Part shown: positions 26,096 through 35,517 of the stretch, piece after piece
Position numbering within the stretch: position 1 is the first letter of the stretch
How the letters are laid out: every line of letters begins with the position of its first letter
Program-made: the position numbers and the translations under genes
The notes under the pieces: model-generated
Databases searched by the model: none
The model's input: the letters and a program-made list of their open reading frames with translations, nothing else
Told to the model about the DNA's origin: nothing
Assembly (NCBI RefSeq): GCF_023824195.1
Contig: NZ_CP085442.1
Span: 3,510,001-3,574,000 of the forward strand
Direction: 5' to 3'
DNA length: 64,000 nucleotides
Source: Priestia megaterium
Lineage (GTDB): Bacteria; Bacillota; Bacilli; Bacillales; Bacillaceae_H

Positions 26096-27202
26096 ATGAA
26101 GCCAAAATATCAGGTGATTATTGAGGATATAAAAAGCAAAATTCTTTCAGGAGATTACAGCACCGGCGAACAAATCCCTACTGAATCGGTCATGCAAGAA
26201 ACGTATAACGTCAGCAGACATACGGTTCGAAAAGCCATTTTAGAGCTGTCGAATGAAGGATTTTTAAGAAGCGAAAAAGGATCTGGCACCTATGTAAGTA
26301 ATCAGTATCAATCAAAAGCAAGCGGGGCTTCTGCAAATAAAACAATCGGCGTTATTACTACGTACATTTCCGACTATATTTTCCCTTCTATTATTCGCGG
26401 AATTGAAAGCAGGTTAAATAAAGATAACTATTCGCTGCTGCTGGCGAGCACAAATAACGATGTGGAACAAGAAAAAAAAGCGCTGGAAATGATGCTTTCC
26501 TACGGAGTAGACGGCTTAATTGTTGAGCCTACAAAAAGCAATTTGTACAATCCAAATATCTCTTATTATTTGTCATTTAAGGAACAAGACGTTCCGTTTA
26601 CGATGATCAACGCCTACTACGAAGAATTAGACGTTCCGTTTTTTTGTCTAGACGACGTTCAGTCAAGCTACCTTGCCACAAACGAATTAATTTCAAAAGG
26701 GCACACACAAATTGGGCTGATTGCAAAAATGGATGACCTGCAGGGAAAGTACCGAATGAAAGGCTACATAAAAGCGCTCGGTGAAGCAAAGCTCCGCTTT
26801 CAGCCTGAGCATATTTTGTCTTTTAATACAGAAACAAAGCTTGATTTGTACGCTAATTTAAAAACGTTTCTCACTGAAAACAAAGACCAAATGACCGCTC
26901 TTGTCTGCTATAACGATGAAGTCGGATTAGAAGTCGTAAATGTATGCAGACAGCTTGGTATTTCCATTCCGGACAAGTTGTCAATTATTGGTCAAGATAA
27001 TTCATACATGGCTAAAAATGCGACGATTAATTTAACAACTTTAACACACCCGCAGGAACAAATGGGACACGACGCAGCGGATTGGATTATTAAAAAGCTG
27101 CAGGGCAAAAAAGACTTGCCAAATGAAACTTACTATCAGCCTGTGTTAGTCGAAGGAGAAACGATTAAAGAGTTGAATGCGAAGCGTGATGAAGTTCGTT
27201 AA
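26096..27202 (+). CDS. araR: arabinose repressor AraR (GntR/LacI chimera)
   Basis: 368 residues. N-terminal GntR winged helix (about 1-70: YQVIIEDIKSKILSGDYSTGEQIPTESVMQETYNVSRHTVRKAI ... GSGTYV) fused to a LacI/periplasmic-binding sensor domain (NKTIGVITTYISDYIFPSIIRGIE ... SIIGQDNSYMAKNATINLTTLTHP). This combination is characteristic of AraR, which leaves DNA when L-arabinose binds. The start ATG follows GAAAGAAGTG; the long upstream open stretch is promoter DNA. Divergent from araBDA with operators in between. Terminator behind. Confidence 0.94.
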   Translation: MKPKYQVIIEDIKSKILSGDYSTGEQIPTESVMQETYNVSRHTVRKAILELSNEGFLRSEKGSGTYVSNQYQSKASGASANKTIGVITTYISDYIFPSIIRGIESRLNKDNYSLLLASTNNDVEQEKKALEMMLSYGVDGLIVEPTKSNLYNPNISYYLSFKEQDVPFTMINAYYEELDVPFFCLDDVQSSYLATNELISKGHTQIGLIAKMDDLQGKYRMKGYIKALGEAKLRFQPEHILSFNTETKLDLYANLKTFLTENKDQMTALVCYNDEVGLEVVNVCRQLGISIPDKLSIIGQDNSYMAKNATINLTTLTHPQEQMGHDAADWIIKKLQGKKDLPNETYYQPVLVEGETIKELNAKRDEVR

Positions 27203-27243
27203 GAGAAGGCTTCCTTAGAGGTCTATAAAACTTCTTATGAGAT

Positions 27244-27276
27244 AAGGGGATGCACTTTATTATGCATCCCCTTCTT
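27244..27276 (+). terminator. terminator of araR
   Basis: AAGGGGATGCA / TGCATCCCCTT stem with an 8-nt loop, followed by CTTTATG. Confidence 0.8.
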
Positions 27277-27292
27277 TATGTAATGATTCCCT

Positions 27293-28276
27293 TTATAACG
27301 GAGCCGGAATGTTGAGATATACTCCTTTTTCTATCCTTTGTTTTGCTTCTTCTATTACTCTTTTAGCAGTAATAGATAGTTTGGATACAGGAACGACTTG
27401 TTCTGAAACGACAACAAGAGGATCAACCCAGCGCATTTTTGTCTTTTGGTGAACGTCATGACAAGACGCCGTTCCTTTTTGTACTTTGCTGTTAAAAAGA
27501 GCAGATAACATCCCTTCAATGCTGCTATCTCCAGCATTTTTCAGCAACCGAACCACATCTTCATCCTGCTTTAAAAAATCTTCTATAGATAAAATATCTT
27601 TTTGCAAAGCGAGCTTGATAATTTCCGTCAGCTGATAGTTTCCAAACATATTAAGCGGATTCATAAAAAAGCCAATCACTTCTTTGTAGTAAGCATCCAC
27701 AAACCACTCTGCCGCTGATAAATTACTGCACGCCATTTGTCCATTAAATACGACAAGCTGACCCAAAAACGCATGCACTTCTTGTAAAGTAATCTCCCCA
27801 CATACGTACAAATCCCGCAATGTATAATCAACGCGATCAGCGCATAAGTGCGGAGCTTTCAGTTCGAGCAGCGTCCATTGGCTTTCATCAAGTAAGATAT
27901 CTCGCCAGTTTAAACCGGCGCTCTTTAAAATATGAGGAATAGACGACTGGGTCACAATTTGTTCGTAAATCATTTCATGATAATTTTCTTCTTTTTGTTC
28001 CAAAACATAGTCAATCACATGAGAAAATGCCGTATGTGAAACATCATGTAATAAAGCCGCTATTTGCTCTTCCAAAGAGCCTCCTAATCTGTTGACAAGC
28101 ATCATCGCACCAACGGAATGATCATATCGAGTAGTATTCCAGTTTTCATTTACAAACCGGCTCGCTCCGCCTTGGTAAATTCCTTTTAAACGCTGTACGG
28201 GATCACTTTGAATGAGTTCTAAAAGAACGCCGTCTATTTCAAATTTTCCGTACAGCTCATCATAAAGTATGAGCAT
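27293..28276 (-). CDS. HD-domain phosphohydrolase
   Basis: 327 residues. HD signature: His in YDHSVGAMML, His-Asp in ALLHDVSHTAFSHVIDYV, and a later Asp in CADRVDYTLRDL, as in dNTP triphosphohydrolase-like (SAMHD1/YwfO) proteins. Likely hydrolyses a nucleotide or related phosphate; substrate unknown. The start MLILYDELYG follows AAAGGAGAG; the frame is open 50 codons further but without a site. Convergent with araR. Confidence 0.85.
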   Translation of the reverse strand: MLILYDELYGKFEIDGVLLELIQSDPVQRLKGIYQGGASRFVNENWNTTRYDHSVGAMMLVNRLGGSLEEQIAALLHDVSHTAFSHVIDYVLEQKEENYHEMIYEQIVTQSSIPHILKSAGLNWRDILLDESQWTLLELKAPHLCADRVDYTLRDLYVCGEITLQEVHAFLGQLVVFNGQMACSNLSAAEWFVDAYYKEVIGFFMNPLNMFGNYQLTEIIKLALQKDILSIEDFLKQDEDVVRLLKNAGDSSIEGMLSALFNSKVQKGTASCHDVHQKTKMRWVDPLVVVSEQVVPVSKLSITAKRVIEEAKQRIEKGVYLNIPAPL

Positions 28277-28515
28277 ATTTCTCTCTCCTTTTACTAGCTT
28301 ATTATTTTTAATCCTAAACGTATGGCACAATGCTGTAAAGCACCTCTCGTCGTGTTGTGATAGTAAACTATTTTTTGTAACAAAATGTTCAATTCTTTCA
28401 CATGAACAATCGTAAAAATCACTCATTGGGATGATTTTATTTTATGACTTCAGTGATAAAGTTTTATGGAAGAATTTATTTACTAATAGGATATAAGATA
28501 AAAAAGGAGATATTT

Positions 28516-28896
28516 ATGAAAAAACTTAGCATTCTGCTGCTCGTTTTAGTCATTGCCGTAGTCGGCTGTTCAAAAGGAAATGAGCAAAAGTCACAGGAAG
28601 TTAAAGGGGAAATTGAAGTACCCCAAACCATTAATGCCAATAAAACAGTTTCTATTGAAGTACTCGTTACACAAGGAGACAAAAAGATAAAAAATGCAGA
28701 CGCTGTACAGATTCAAGTTGAAAAAGAAGGCTATATTAATCAAGAGATGATTGATGCAAAACATCAGGGTAACGGCGCATACAGCACCGACTATACGTTC
28801 AAAGACGACGGCGAATATACGATTACCGCTCATGTTACGATAAAAGGCGACATGAAAATGTTTACGAAAAAAGTGACGGTTGGCAAGAAAGAATAA
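28516..28896 (+). CDS. YtkA/FixH-like lipoprotein, copy A
   Basis: 126 residues. Lipoprotein signal peptide MKKLSILLLVLVIAVVGC with lipobox VVGC (Cys about 18), then a single Ig-like YtkA domain (VSIEVLVTQGDKKIKNADAVQIQV ... GAYSTDYTFKDDGEYTITAHVT). YtkA-like domains resemble FixH and are often near copper or cytochrome oxidase functions; here no such genes adjoin. About three quarters identical by eye to the product at 34442-34825. AAAAGGAG precedes the start; a terminator follows. Confidence 0.85.
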   Translation: MKKLSILLLVLVIAVVGCSKGNEQKSQEVKGEIEVPQTINANKTVSIEVLVTQGDKKIKNADAVQIQVEKEGYINQEMIDAKHQGNGAYSTDYTFKDDGEYTITAHVTIKGDMKMFTKKVTVGKKE

Positions 28897-28903
28897 ACTA
28901 TAT

Positions 28904-28944
28904 ATCAAAAAAACGACCTCTTCTTGTCAGAGGTCGTTTTTTAT
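28904..28944. terminator. bidirectional terminator
   Basis: AAACGACCTCT / AGAGGTCGTTT stem, T and A runs on both sides, between convergent genes. Confidence 0.88.
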
Positions 28945-29321
28945 GATTCACTTGACGCTTTAATACGATCAAAATACTGCTTCGCATGAAGCAAACCAAG
29001 ATTTTTTTCTTTCCGTATGTATTTAATAACATCAACGTCTCTTCGGCCATTTCGAATCAAAAGATTGACTTTGTTTTCAAAAGCCTCGTCTTTGTCTATT
29101 TCTAGCTGCTTCCACTCTTCATTAGAATCGCGTTTAGGTGTTTTAAGCAGAAATACCACTAGTATAACAAGGATACTGCTTGTGGTCATATAAAGCCAAA
29201 ACCAATCGAGAAACCAGCTGTTGATCACATTCACTATGATGAGAATGGTGAAGCAAGAATATAGCCTTGTTTGATACTTATTAGCTTTTTGTGAATTTGT
29301 TTTGCTGAAAAATAATCCCAC
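28941..29321 (-). CDS. two-TM protein with an L7/L12-C-terminal-like helix pair
   Basis: 126 residues: two TM segments (about 22-38 and 42-60), an acidic linker, then NKVNLLIRNGRRDVDVIKYIRKEKNLGLLHAKQYFDRI. The last part resembles the helix-strand pattern of the ribosomal L7/L12 C-terminal domain (VIKxVR...GLGLxEAKxxVD), known in other membrane proteins of Firmicutes. Function unknown. The start is GTG behind AAAAGGAG. Confidence 0.65.
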   Translation of the reverse strand: MGLFFSKTNSQKANKYQTRLYSCFTILIIVNVINSWFLDWFWLYMTTSSILVILVVFLLKTPKRDSNEEWKQLEIDKDEAFENKVNLLIRNGRRDVDVIKYIRKEKNLGLLHAKQYFDRIKASSES

Positions 29322-29469
29322 AGTCAGTCTCCTTTTAGCAATCTATCTGCACGTTTTGTCTATTAATTTCTCTTATAAGTGAAATGAATCTACATCATAC
29401 AAATTACCATTTAACCTAATAAATAGCAATTAAGTTCACCCTATCATACTATTCATCTCATTGACTACT

Positions 29470-29512
29470 TATAAAAAAAGCAGGGCTCTTTTCAAAGCCC
29501 TGCACTTTTATT
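29470..29512 (-). terminator. terminator of the feo operon
   Basis: GCAGGGCT / AGCCCTGC stem with an 8-nt loop and T run on the minus strand. Confidence 0.8.
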
Positions 29513-29529
29513 TCATATACACTTTATAT

Positions 29530-30933
29530 TTAAATAAGGTTAAACGCTTTTACCACTTGAGCAACAGTAAACGTAACGCCAATCGCAATCACTGTTGGAA
29601 TCGCAAAAGCAAGAAACGTCCACTTTGCATTTTTGGTTTCTTTATAAATATTCACAAGCGTCGTTCCGCACGGAAAATGCAGGAGTGAAAACAACATCAT
29701 GTTAAGAGCCGTTAACCACGTCCAGTGGTGATCAAGAAAAATTTGCTTTAATCTTGTGGCATCTTCAATTTCAATTAATGAGCCTGTTGATAAATAAGCC
29801 ATTAATAGAACCGGTACAACAATTTCATTAGCCGGTAAACCAATAATAAAAGCCGCTAGTATATAACCGTCTAGTCCTAGCGATTGAGCAAACGGATCAA
29901 GAAACTGAACAAAATGCATTAAAATGCTCGTATCACCGATATAAATATTGGCCAATACCCACGTTAACACCGCTGCGGGTGCTGCGACAATAATGGCACG
30001 CTTTAACACGTATAGCGATTTATCAAGCGTCGCGCGCACGATTGTATCCACAAATTTCGGCTTGCGGTAAGGCGGAAGCTCTAGCGTATAGTGGGTTGGA
30101 ACTCCGCGCAATGCCGTTTTAGACAGTGCCCACGATACGAACAGTGTCACCACAATTCCAAATAACACTGTTCCGACCACAACAAGCGCCGTTACAAAGG
30201 TTTTAGCGCTCCCTGTAAAGCCGGTTGCCATAAATAAAGAAGCTAATAAAATCAGCGTAGGCCATCTGCCGTTACACGGAACAAAATTATTCGTTAAAAT
30301 CGCCATCATACGTTCACGCGGCGATTCAATAATACGCGTCGACATAATCGCTGCGGCGTTACATCCAAATCCCATCGCCATCGTCAGCGACTGCTTGCCG
30401 TGGGCGCCTGCTCGTTTGAACAAACGATCCATATTAAACGCTACCCGAGGCAAGTAGCCGTAGTTTTCTAAAAGCGCAAAAACAGGAAAAAAGATTGCCA
30501 TTGGAGGCAGCATCACGCTAATAACCCATCCCGTGCCTCGAAACAGTCCTAATACAAGAATTCCGTGCAGCCATTCTGGCGCGTGCATCGCTTGAAAGAA
30601 AGCTGTTAAATACCCTTCGGCCCAGCCAAAACCTTGTGCGATTAATCCGGAAGGAACGTTTGCGCCTGCTATGGTGATATAAAAAATCACCGATAAAATA
30701 CCAAGCATAATTGGAAATCCCCAGATTGGCGAAGTGAAGACTTTATCCAATTTCTCCGTGCGCTGAAGCTTTGATCGATCTTCGTACACAACCGATTTTT
30801 TACATATTTGCTGCGACGACTTGTAAATACTTGCGACCATATTTGAACGATGATCTTTTTCTTTTGCCTGCTGCGCATAGCGCGTTAGCTGTTCCATTGC
30901 TAATGAGTTTTCAGGAGTTAACGGATTTCCCAT
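29530..30933 (-). CDS. FeoB membrane (Gate) subunit, separate polypeptide
   Basis: 467 residues corresponding to the C-terminal membrane part of FeoB: two nucleoside-recognition (Gate) repeats, with the conserved FGCNAAAIMSTRIIESPRERMMAILTNNFVPCNGR loop (about 185-220), whose cysteines line the Fe(II) route, and INSxxxP-like GTTLVNIYKE at the end. About 9-10 TM segments. The start MGNPLTPEN has a perfect AGGAGG 10 nt upstream, inside the 3' end of the G-protein gene (23-nt overlap), so the split looks real rather than a frameshift. Works with the G protein at 30911-31651 and FeoA. Confidence 0.88.
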   Translation of the reverse strand: MGNPLTPENSLAMEQLTRYAQQAKEKDHRSNMVASIYKSSQQICKKSVVYEDRSKLQRTEKLDKVFTSPIWGFPIMLGILSVIFYITIAGANVPSGLIAQGFGWAEGYLTAFFQAMHAPEWLHGILVLGLFRGTGWVISVMLPPMAIFFPVFALLENYGYLPRVAFNMDRLFKRAGAHGKQSLTMAMGFGCNAAAIMSTRIIESPRERMMAILTNNFVPCNGRWPTLILLASLFMATGFTGSAKTFVTALVVVGTVLFGIVVTLFVSWALSKTALRGVPTHYTLELPPYRKPKFVDTIVRATLDKSLYVLKRAIIVAAPAAVLTWVLANIYIGDTSILMHFVQFLDPFAQSLGLDGYILAAFIIGLPANEIVVPVLLMAYLSTGSLIEIEDATRLKQIFLDHHWTWLTALNMMLFSLLHFPCGTTLVNIYKETKNAKWTFLAFAIPTVIAIGVTFTVAQVVKAFNLI

Positions 30934-31651
30934 ATGCGCTGTTCCTCCTTTCTGTGTGAATGATGTCTTTTTGCTGACGCTGCTGAATCGTTTCTAAAAA
31001 TGACGTGTCTCCATCAAGAACCCGTAAAGCAATCCAGCGCAAAGGAAATTGATTTCCAACAATAGAAGCGACTTGAGGTTCTAGCTCCTTTAGTGACGCT
31101 TCAATTTCTTTTGTGTACTGCACCTGGTAAGGATTAAGCTTTACTTGCCCTCGCACGACTTGTTCAATCGCATCTAGCAAATTCGTAATTCCTTTTTTAT
31201 TACGTGCTGATATAGGTACAACCGGTACGCCTAACGATTCAGCCAGCTTTTTTTCGTTAATCACAATTCCTTTTTTCTTTGCTTCATCCATTAAGTTCAC
31301 GCAAATCACGACGTTTTCAGTCATTTCCATCACTTGCAGCGCTAAATTAAGATTTCGTTCCATCGCCGTCGCATCCACCACAACAACCGTAACGTCAGGT
31401 CTTTCAAATAAAATATAATCACGCGCTACTTCTTCGTCCGCCGAGTTTGAATACAGTGAATACGTTCCAGGCAAATCGACAATTGTATAGAGCTGCTGGT
31501 GATGTTCAAACGTCCCTTCTGCTTTAGCTACTGTTTTTCCCGTCCAGTTTCCCGTATGCTGCTTAAGACCGGTTAATCCATTAAATAACGTGCTTTTTCC
31601 TGTGTTCGGATTTCCTGCTAATGCAATACGATACTTACTCACCGTCGTCAC
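30911..31651 (-). CDS. FeoB G-protein subunit, separate polypeptide
   Basis: 246 residues equal to the N-terminal GTPase and helical spacer domains of FeoB. Motifs: G1 GNPNTGKST, G2 region TGNWTGKTVAKAEG, G3 VDLPGTYSL, G4 NLMDE, G5 SARNKKG; the spacer reaches to about 225. The remaining residues end soluble (ERRNSAYGKSVNS), without the Gate domain, which is encoded by the next gene in another frame. GTP hydrolysis would gate Fe(II) uptake. Overlaps feoA upstream by 17 nt. Confidence 0.88.
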   Translation of the reverse strand: MTTVSKYRIALAGNPNTGKSTLFNGLTGLKQHTGNWTGKTVAKAEGTFEHHQQLYTIVDLPGTYSLYSNSADEEVARDYILFERPDVTVVVVDATAMERNLNLALQVMEMTENVVICVNLMDEAKKKGIVINEKKLAESLGVPVVPISARNKKGITNLLDAIEQVVRGQVKLNPYQVQYTKEIEASLKELEPQVASIVGNQFPLRWIALRVLDGDTSFLETIQQRQQKDIIHTERRNSAYGKSVNS

Positions 31652-31892
31652 CTACTTTTTTTACATAAATTTTTGAGCTTTCTTCTTTTCTAAGTCCAAT
31701 CGTTGTATGACTTACTTGATAAGCAACAGGATCTCCTAGCGGGCTTTTTTGAAGCACTTTAATGATGGCTCCTGGAATAAATCCTAAATCTAACAAGCGG
31801 CGCTTTAAGGCACCTTCTATCTCAATTCGCTCTAGCTGTACTGTTTCACCTGTCGTAAATGTAGACAATGGATAATTATTTACACTAGCCAT
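31635..31892 (-). CDS. feoA: ferrous iron transport protein FeoA
   Basis: 85 residues, SH3-like FeoA fold: LSTFTTGETVQLERIEIEGALKRRLLDLGFIPGAIIKVLQKSPLGDPVAYQV ... IGLRKEESSKIYV. Cytoplasmic partner of FeoB. First gene of the feoA-G protein-Gate operon; stop overlaps the next start. Confidence 0.93.
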   Translation of the reverse strand: MASVNNYPLSTFTTGETVQLERIEIEGALKRRLLDLGFIPGAIIKVLQKSPLGDPVAYQVSHTTIGLRKEESSKIYVKKVGDDGE

Positions 31893-32319
31893 CTATTTTT
31901 CATCCCTTCTCTTTTTTTATCTGAGGTTATATTTTTTTCATTAGACCAACTTTTAGAGTGAAAAAATATGCTCGTTGATTTTTAATAGGGTATTCTGCTG
32001 GTGCAGAAAAATGAACATGTCAGCATCATTTATTTAAAATTTTCAGTTTTTACTTGTCATGATACCGAAAGTTTACCACAGGAAACTTTTTTAGTCTAGG
32101 GTAAAATACGATGTTTTTTTCTGCTTTCTACCGGGGGCATAAAGTGTTAAACGGTGGTTTATTTTATTTAATAATGTAGTAAGGAAAATGAGGTCAAAAA
32201 ATAATTTAGTAAAAACGAATTCAGAAAAGTAAAAAAATGTAAAGGTGTGCTATACTAGTGAATGAGCTTTTTTGGAAAATAAAGTTTTAAAACCTACAAA
32301 ATCACTTTAGGGGGCTTTT
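31893..32319. other. divergent promoter region of feoA and a secreted-protein gene
   Basis: 427 nt with no coding signal. It contains an inverted repeat at 32068-32089 and, for the plus-strand gene, an extended -10 TGCTATACT ending at 32256. An exact -35 for feoA is not clear. Confidence 0.5.
32068..32089. promoter_or_regulatory. inverted repeat, possible metal-regulator site of feo
   Basis: Arms AAAGTTT / AAACTTT with 8-nt spacer, about 180 nt upstream of feoA. It does not resemble a Fur box. A role in feo control is only inferred. Confidence 0.35.
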
Positions 32320-33249
32320 ATGAAAATGTTCAAAAGGGTTAGCGCAGTTGTTTTAGGTTTTGCTTTGTTATTCTCACCGCTTGCACCGCAAACCGTTGCA
32401 GAAGCAAAAGTCGTGTGGGGGAATCAGGAACTGGTTAAAGGGCAAATAGGACGCGTTACAGTTTTAAAGAACACTAATCTTTACAACATTAAAAACAACA
32501 AGTTAGTAGCGGCTAGAAAAGTGACAAAAGGGCAAGTATTCCGCGTGTATTCTGAATCTAGTAAATTTGGTGGTCTTTACGGCGTATCAAAGGGTACCTA
32601 TGCTCAAAAGTCAGCAAGTATTAAGTATGAAAAAGCGCCTAGTGACAAAGTTCAGGCCTTAGGAGTAACGGTCACGAAGAAATCTTTAGCAAGCAACATT
32701 AGTTATCCGCAGGTATCTGGCCTTATCAATAAACCATTTGAGGCTAGCTATAATCGAAAGTTTTTAAACATTGCGAAAGAAGCACAAAAAGAACATAACG
32801 AGCTAAAAGAACAAGAGAAGGAAGACCGCAAAAACGGTTGGGCACCAGGTCCTTATTCTCGTAATATGACATACTCTGTACCTTACAACCAAGATAATAT
32901 TTTAAGTGTTGCTGTTACGAATGATGCGTACGCTGGCGGCGCTCACGGCAACGCTTGGATTGATACTTACAATTACGATTTGTTAAAAGCTCGACAAATT
33001 AGCTTAAAAGATATTATTAACAATAACACTAAGTTAAATAAGGTTAATAACTATATTCGCAATGAAATGATTGCCCGTAATAAAAAAGGTGCTCAGTTCT
33101 GGGTTAATGAATTTAAGTCTGTAAATTTAAAAGAAGATCAGTTTTATTACACAAGTGGCGGCATTGCCATTATATTTGGTGAGTATGAGTACGGCCCGTA
33201 TTCTAACGGCATTCATACGTTTAAAATTCCGTCCAGCGTTTATAAATAA
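32320..33249 (+). CDS. secreted protein with DUF4163/DUF3298 (RsiV/PdaC-like) domains
   Basis: 309 residues. Sec signal peptide (1-29, cleavage near AEA-KV). A short SH3-like or propeptide part reaches to about 105. Then VSYPQVSGL-type DUF4163 strand (SNISYPQVSGLINKPFEASYNRKFLNIAKEA) and DUF3298 (NDAYAGGAHGNAWIDTYNYDL ... FYYTSGGIAIIFGEYEYGPYSNGIHTFKIP), as in the extracellular parts of RsiV and PdaC. Function unknown; a cell-wall role is plausible. Good extended -10 promoter; terminator behind. Confidence 0.8.
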   Translation: MKMFKRVSAVVLGFALLFSPLAPQTVAEAKVVWGNQELVKGQIGRVTVLKNTNLYNIKNNKLVAARKVTKGQVFRVYSESSKFGGLYGVSKGTYAQKSASIKYEKAPSDKVQALGVTVTKKSLASNISYPQVSGLINKPFEASYNRKFLNIAKEAQKEHNELKEQEKEDRKNGWAPGPYSRNMTYSVPYNQDNILSVAVTNDAYAGGAHGNAWIDTYNYDLLKARQISLKDIINNNTKLNKVNNYIRNEMIARNKKGAQFWVNEFKSVNLKEDQFYYTSGGIAIIFGEYEYGPYSNGIHTFKIPSSVYK

Positions 33250-33267
33250 GATAATCGTATAAAACAA

Positions 33268-33310
33268 AAAAGAAGCTTACGAATCATCAGTTCATAAGCT
33301 TCTTTTTGTT
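33268..33310 (+). terminator. terminator of the secreted DUF3298 gene
   Basis: AAGAAGCTTA / TAAGCTTCTT stem with 15-nt loop and TTTTTG. Confidence 0.75.
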
Positions 33311-33479
33311 TTTTACAAAATAAGCGGAGCAAAAAAGAAAGGTGATTCCTAAGCCGCTTCCCTTTTACCATCATTTTTTGGGATGTTGCAGAAAACCGAA
33401 TTATACAACCATGGAAGAACTCAGAACTGCCCAAACTACGCTTCTTGTAGCTGCTGAAAAACCGCTTTTTGAGATATTT

Positions 33480-33647
33480 TTATAGTGTTTGAAAAAGTGA
33501 AATGGTCAGAACTAACGTCAGCAAGGAGCCTGCGGATGTTAACATCATTATTTTTCGGTTACTCTGATTCTTTTCAGGTTTTAAAAACTCTTGAATGGCT
33601 ACAAACCAGATAACAAAAGTGATTAAAGAAATAATCCCCATAGACAT
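33480..33647 (-). CDS. small two-TM membrane protein
   Basis: 55 residues, MSMGIISLITFVIWFVAIQEFLKPEKNQSNRKIMMLTSAGSLLTLVLTISLFQTL-type layout: two TM segments around a charged loop. GGAGATG lies 6 nt before this ATG; a longer reading with 18 extra codons lacks a site. No family recognised. Confidence 0.6.
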   Translation of the reverse strand: MSMGIISLITFVIWFVAIQEFLKPEKNQSNRKIMMLTSAGSLLTLVLTISLFQTL

Positions 33648-34361
<714 letters not shown>

Positions 34362-34372
34362 AGCAACCCTAT

Positions 34373-34404
34373 AAAAAAAGAGAATGCGCGAGGCATTCTC
34401 TTTT
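34373..34404 (+). terminator. terminator of the VOC gene
   Basis: AAAGAGAATGC / GCATTCTCTTT, 5-nt loop. Confidence 0.85.
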
Positions 34405-34441
34405 CACATGGCTATATAAGCACCTTATTTAACTATAAATT

Positions 34442-34825
34442 TTACTCTTTAGACTTACCTACCTCTACTTTTTTCGTGAACATTTTCATGTCACCGTCTA
34501 CCGTCACGTGAGCTGTGATTGTATATTCACCGTTTTCTTTAAACGTATAGTCCGTGCTGTAGACGCCTTTTCCTTCGTGCGGTGCTTTTGTCATTTCTTG
34601 ATTGATGTAGCCTTCTTTTTCAACTTGGAACTGCACGTCATCGGCGTTTTCCACTTTTTTGTCTCCTTGCGTCACAAGGACTTTAAGCTTCACTTTTTCA
34701 TTTGGCTGAATGGATTCCGGTGCTTCAATTGTTCCTTTTACTTCTTTTGAACTTGAATCATTTCCTTTTGAACAGCCTACTATAGCTATCATTAACACAA
34801 ATAATACAATGCTGAGTTTTTTCAT
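34442..34825 (-). CDS. YtkA/FixH-like lipoprotein, copy B
   Basis: 127 residues, close paralog of the lipoprotein at 28516-28896: same lipobox region (LMIAIVGCSKGN), same QGDKK.(I/V).(N)AD, QVEKEGYINQEM and GEYTITAHVT.DGDMKMFTKKV blocks. Differences cluster in the 20 residues after the Cys and near residue 80. On the opposite strand and 6 kb away from its twin. AAAGGAGAAC precedes the start. Confidence 0.85.
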   Translation of the reverse strand: MKKLSIVLFVLMIAIVGCSKGNDSSSKEVKGTIEAPESIQPNEKVKLKVLVTQGDKKVENADDVQFQVEKEGYINQEMTKAPHEGKGVYSTDYTFKENGEYTITAHVTVDGDMKMFTKKVEVGKSKE

Positions 34826-34984
34826 TATGTTCTCCTTTATTATGTAAATGTGAAGTCTTCCTGCAATTTCATATTATACCCATTTATCCGGTGAAAAGAG
34901 AAAAAATGCTTATTGTCCACATAAAGTTCTTATTTCTACAGTAGTTTTTACATTTTTTCATTTCTCTAATCGTCATTTCCTTCA

Positions 34985-35023
34985 CAAAAAAGCTGAAGAA
35001 GCTTATTGCCTTCTCCAGCTTTG
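34985..35023 (-). terminator. terminator of the DUF6054-like gene
   Basis: AAAGCTG.AGAAG / CTTCT.CAGCTTT stem with T run on the minus strand. Confidence 0.75.
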
Positions 35024-35026
35024 CCT

Positions 35027-35374
35027 TTATCTTTGCGGTTCTTCTAACGTGTACGACGACAGTGCGTTTTCTACCCATCGTACAAAATCCTTGCTTGCTC
35101 CCCAGTCAATATTCAATACCCCTTCTGCGCTTCCTGAAGGAATACACTTAACTTTGTTTGGACCGGACACATTTTCTAAAATAATCGTTAGTGATCCTCT
35201 GCCGCCGGTGCGGAAAAAATAGCGTTCAAACACAAGCGTGCACATCTGCTTGCCGTCTCCGAGGTCATAATATTCCTTGTATAATAAGTCACTTTCAGAA
35301 TTATTTGCGTTCACAAGTTTCTTTGCTCCATCAAAAGGAAGCAGCGTCGTTTTAAACTCAATTACCTTTTCCAT
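35027..35374 (-). CDS. DUF6054-like small soluble protein
   Basis: 115 residues, alpha/beta, no TM segment: MEKVIEFKTTLLPFDGAKKLVNANN ... CTLVFERYFFRTGGRGSLTIILEN ... DWGASKDFVRWVENAL. Resembles the DUF6054 group of Firmicutes (from memory, not certain); function unknown. The start has AGGGG upstream. Terminator follows. Confidence 0.6.
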   Translation of the reverse strand: MEKVIEFKTTLLPFDGAKKLVNANNSESDLLYKEYYDLGDGKQMCTLVFERYFFRTGGRGSLTIILENVSGPNKVKCIPSGSAEGVLNIDWGASKDFVRWVENALSSYTLEEPQR

Positions 35375-35451
35375 CACTCAAGCCCCTTTCTATCGCAACA
35401 GATATCTACTACTTCTCTTTTTCTCTCTAAAAAACCTGCCGCTTCTCTTTA

Positions 35452-35467
35452 TGTACAATATGGTACA
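35452..35467. promoter_or_regulatory. candidate operator in front of the MarR gene
   Basis: TGTACAATATGGTACA: inverted TGTAC/GTACA arms 51 nt before the MarR start and overlapping a -10-like TACAAT. Suggests autoregulation. Confidence 0.4.
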
Positions 35468-35517
35468 ATAGAAAAGAAAAAGAATTGTTTGAACGGAAAA
35501 AGGAGCATACAACCTCT

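Noticed and set aside
30911..30933. Frameshift mutation in feoB
   Set aside because: The downstream frame has its own perfect ribosome-binding site and ATG, and no sequence is lost between the two domains; a natural split is more likely. Comparison with relatives would settle it.
33240..33434. 64-codon minus-strand ORF
   Set aside because: It runs through the terminator of the secreted protein gene and has no recognisable start signal.
34884..35078. 64-codon minus-strand ORF
   Set aside because: It overlaps the end and the terminator of the DUF6054-like gene in another frame; composition looks non-coding.
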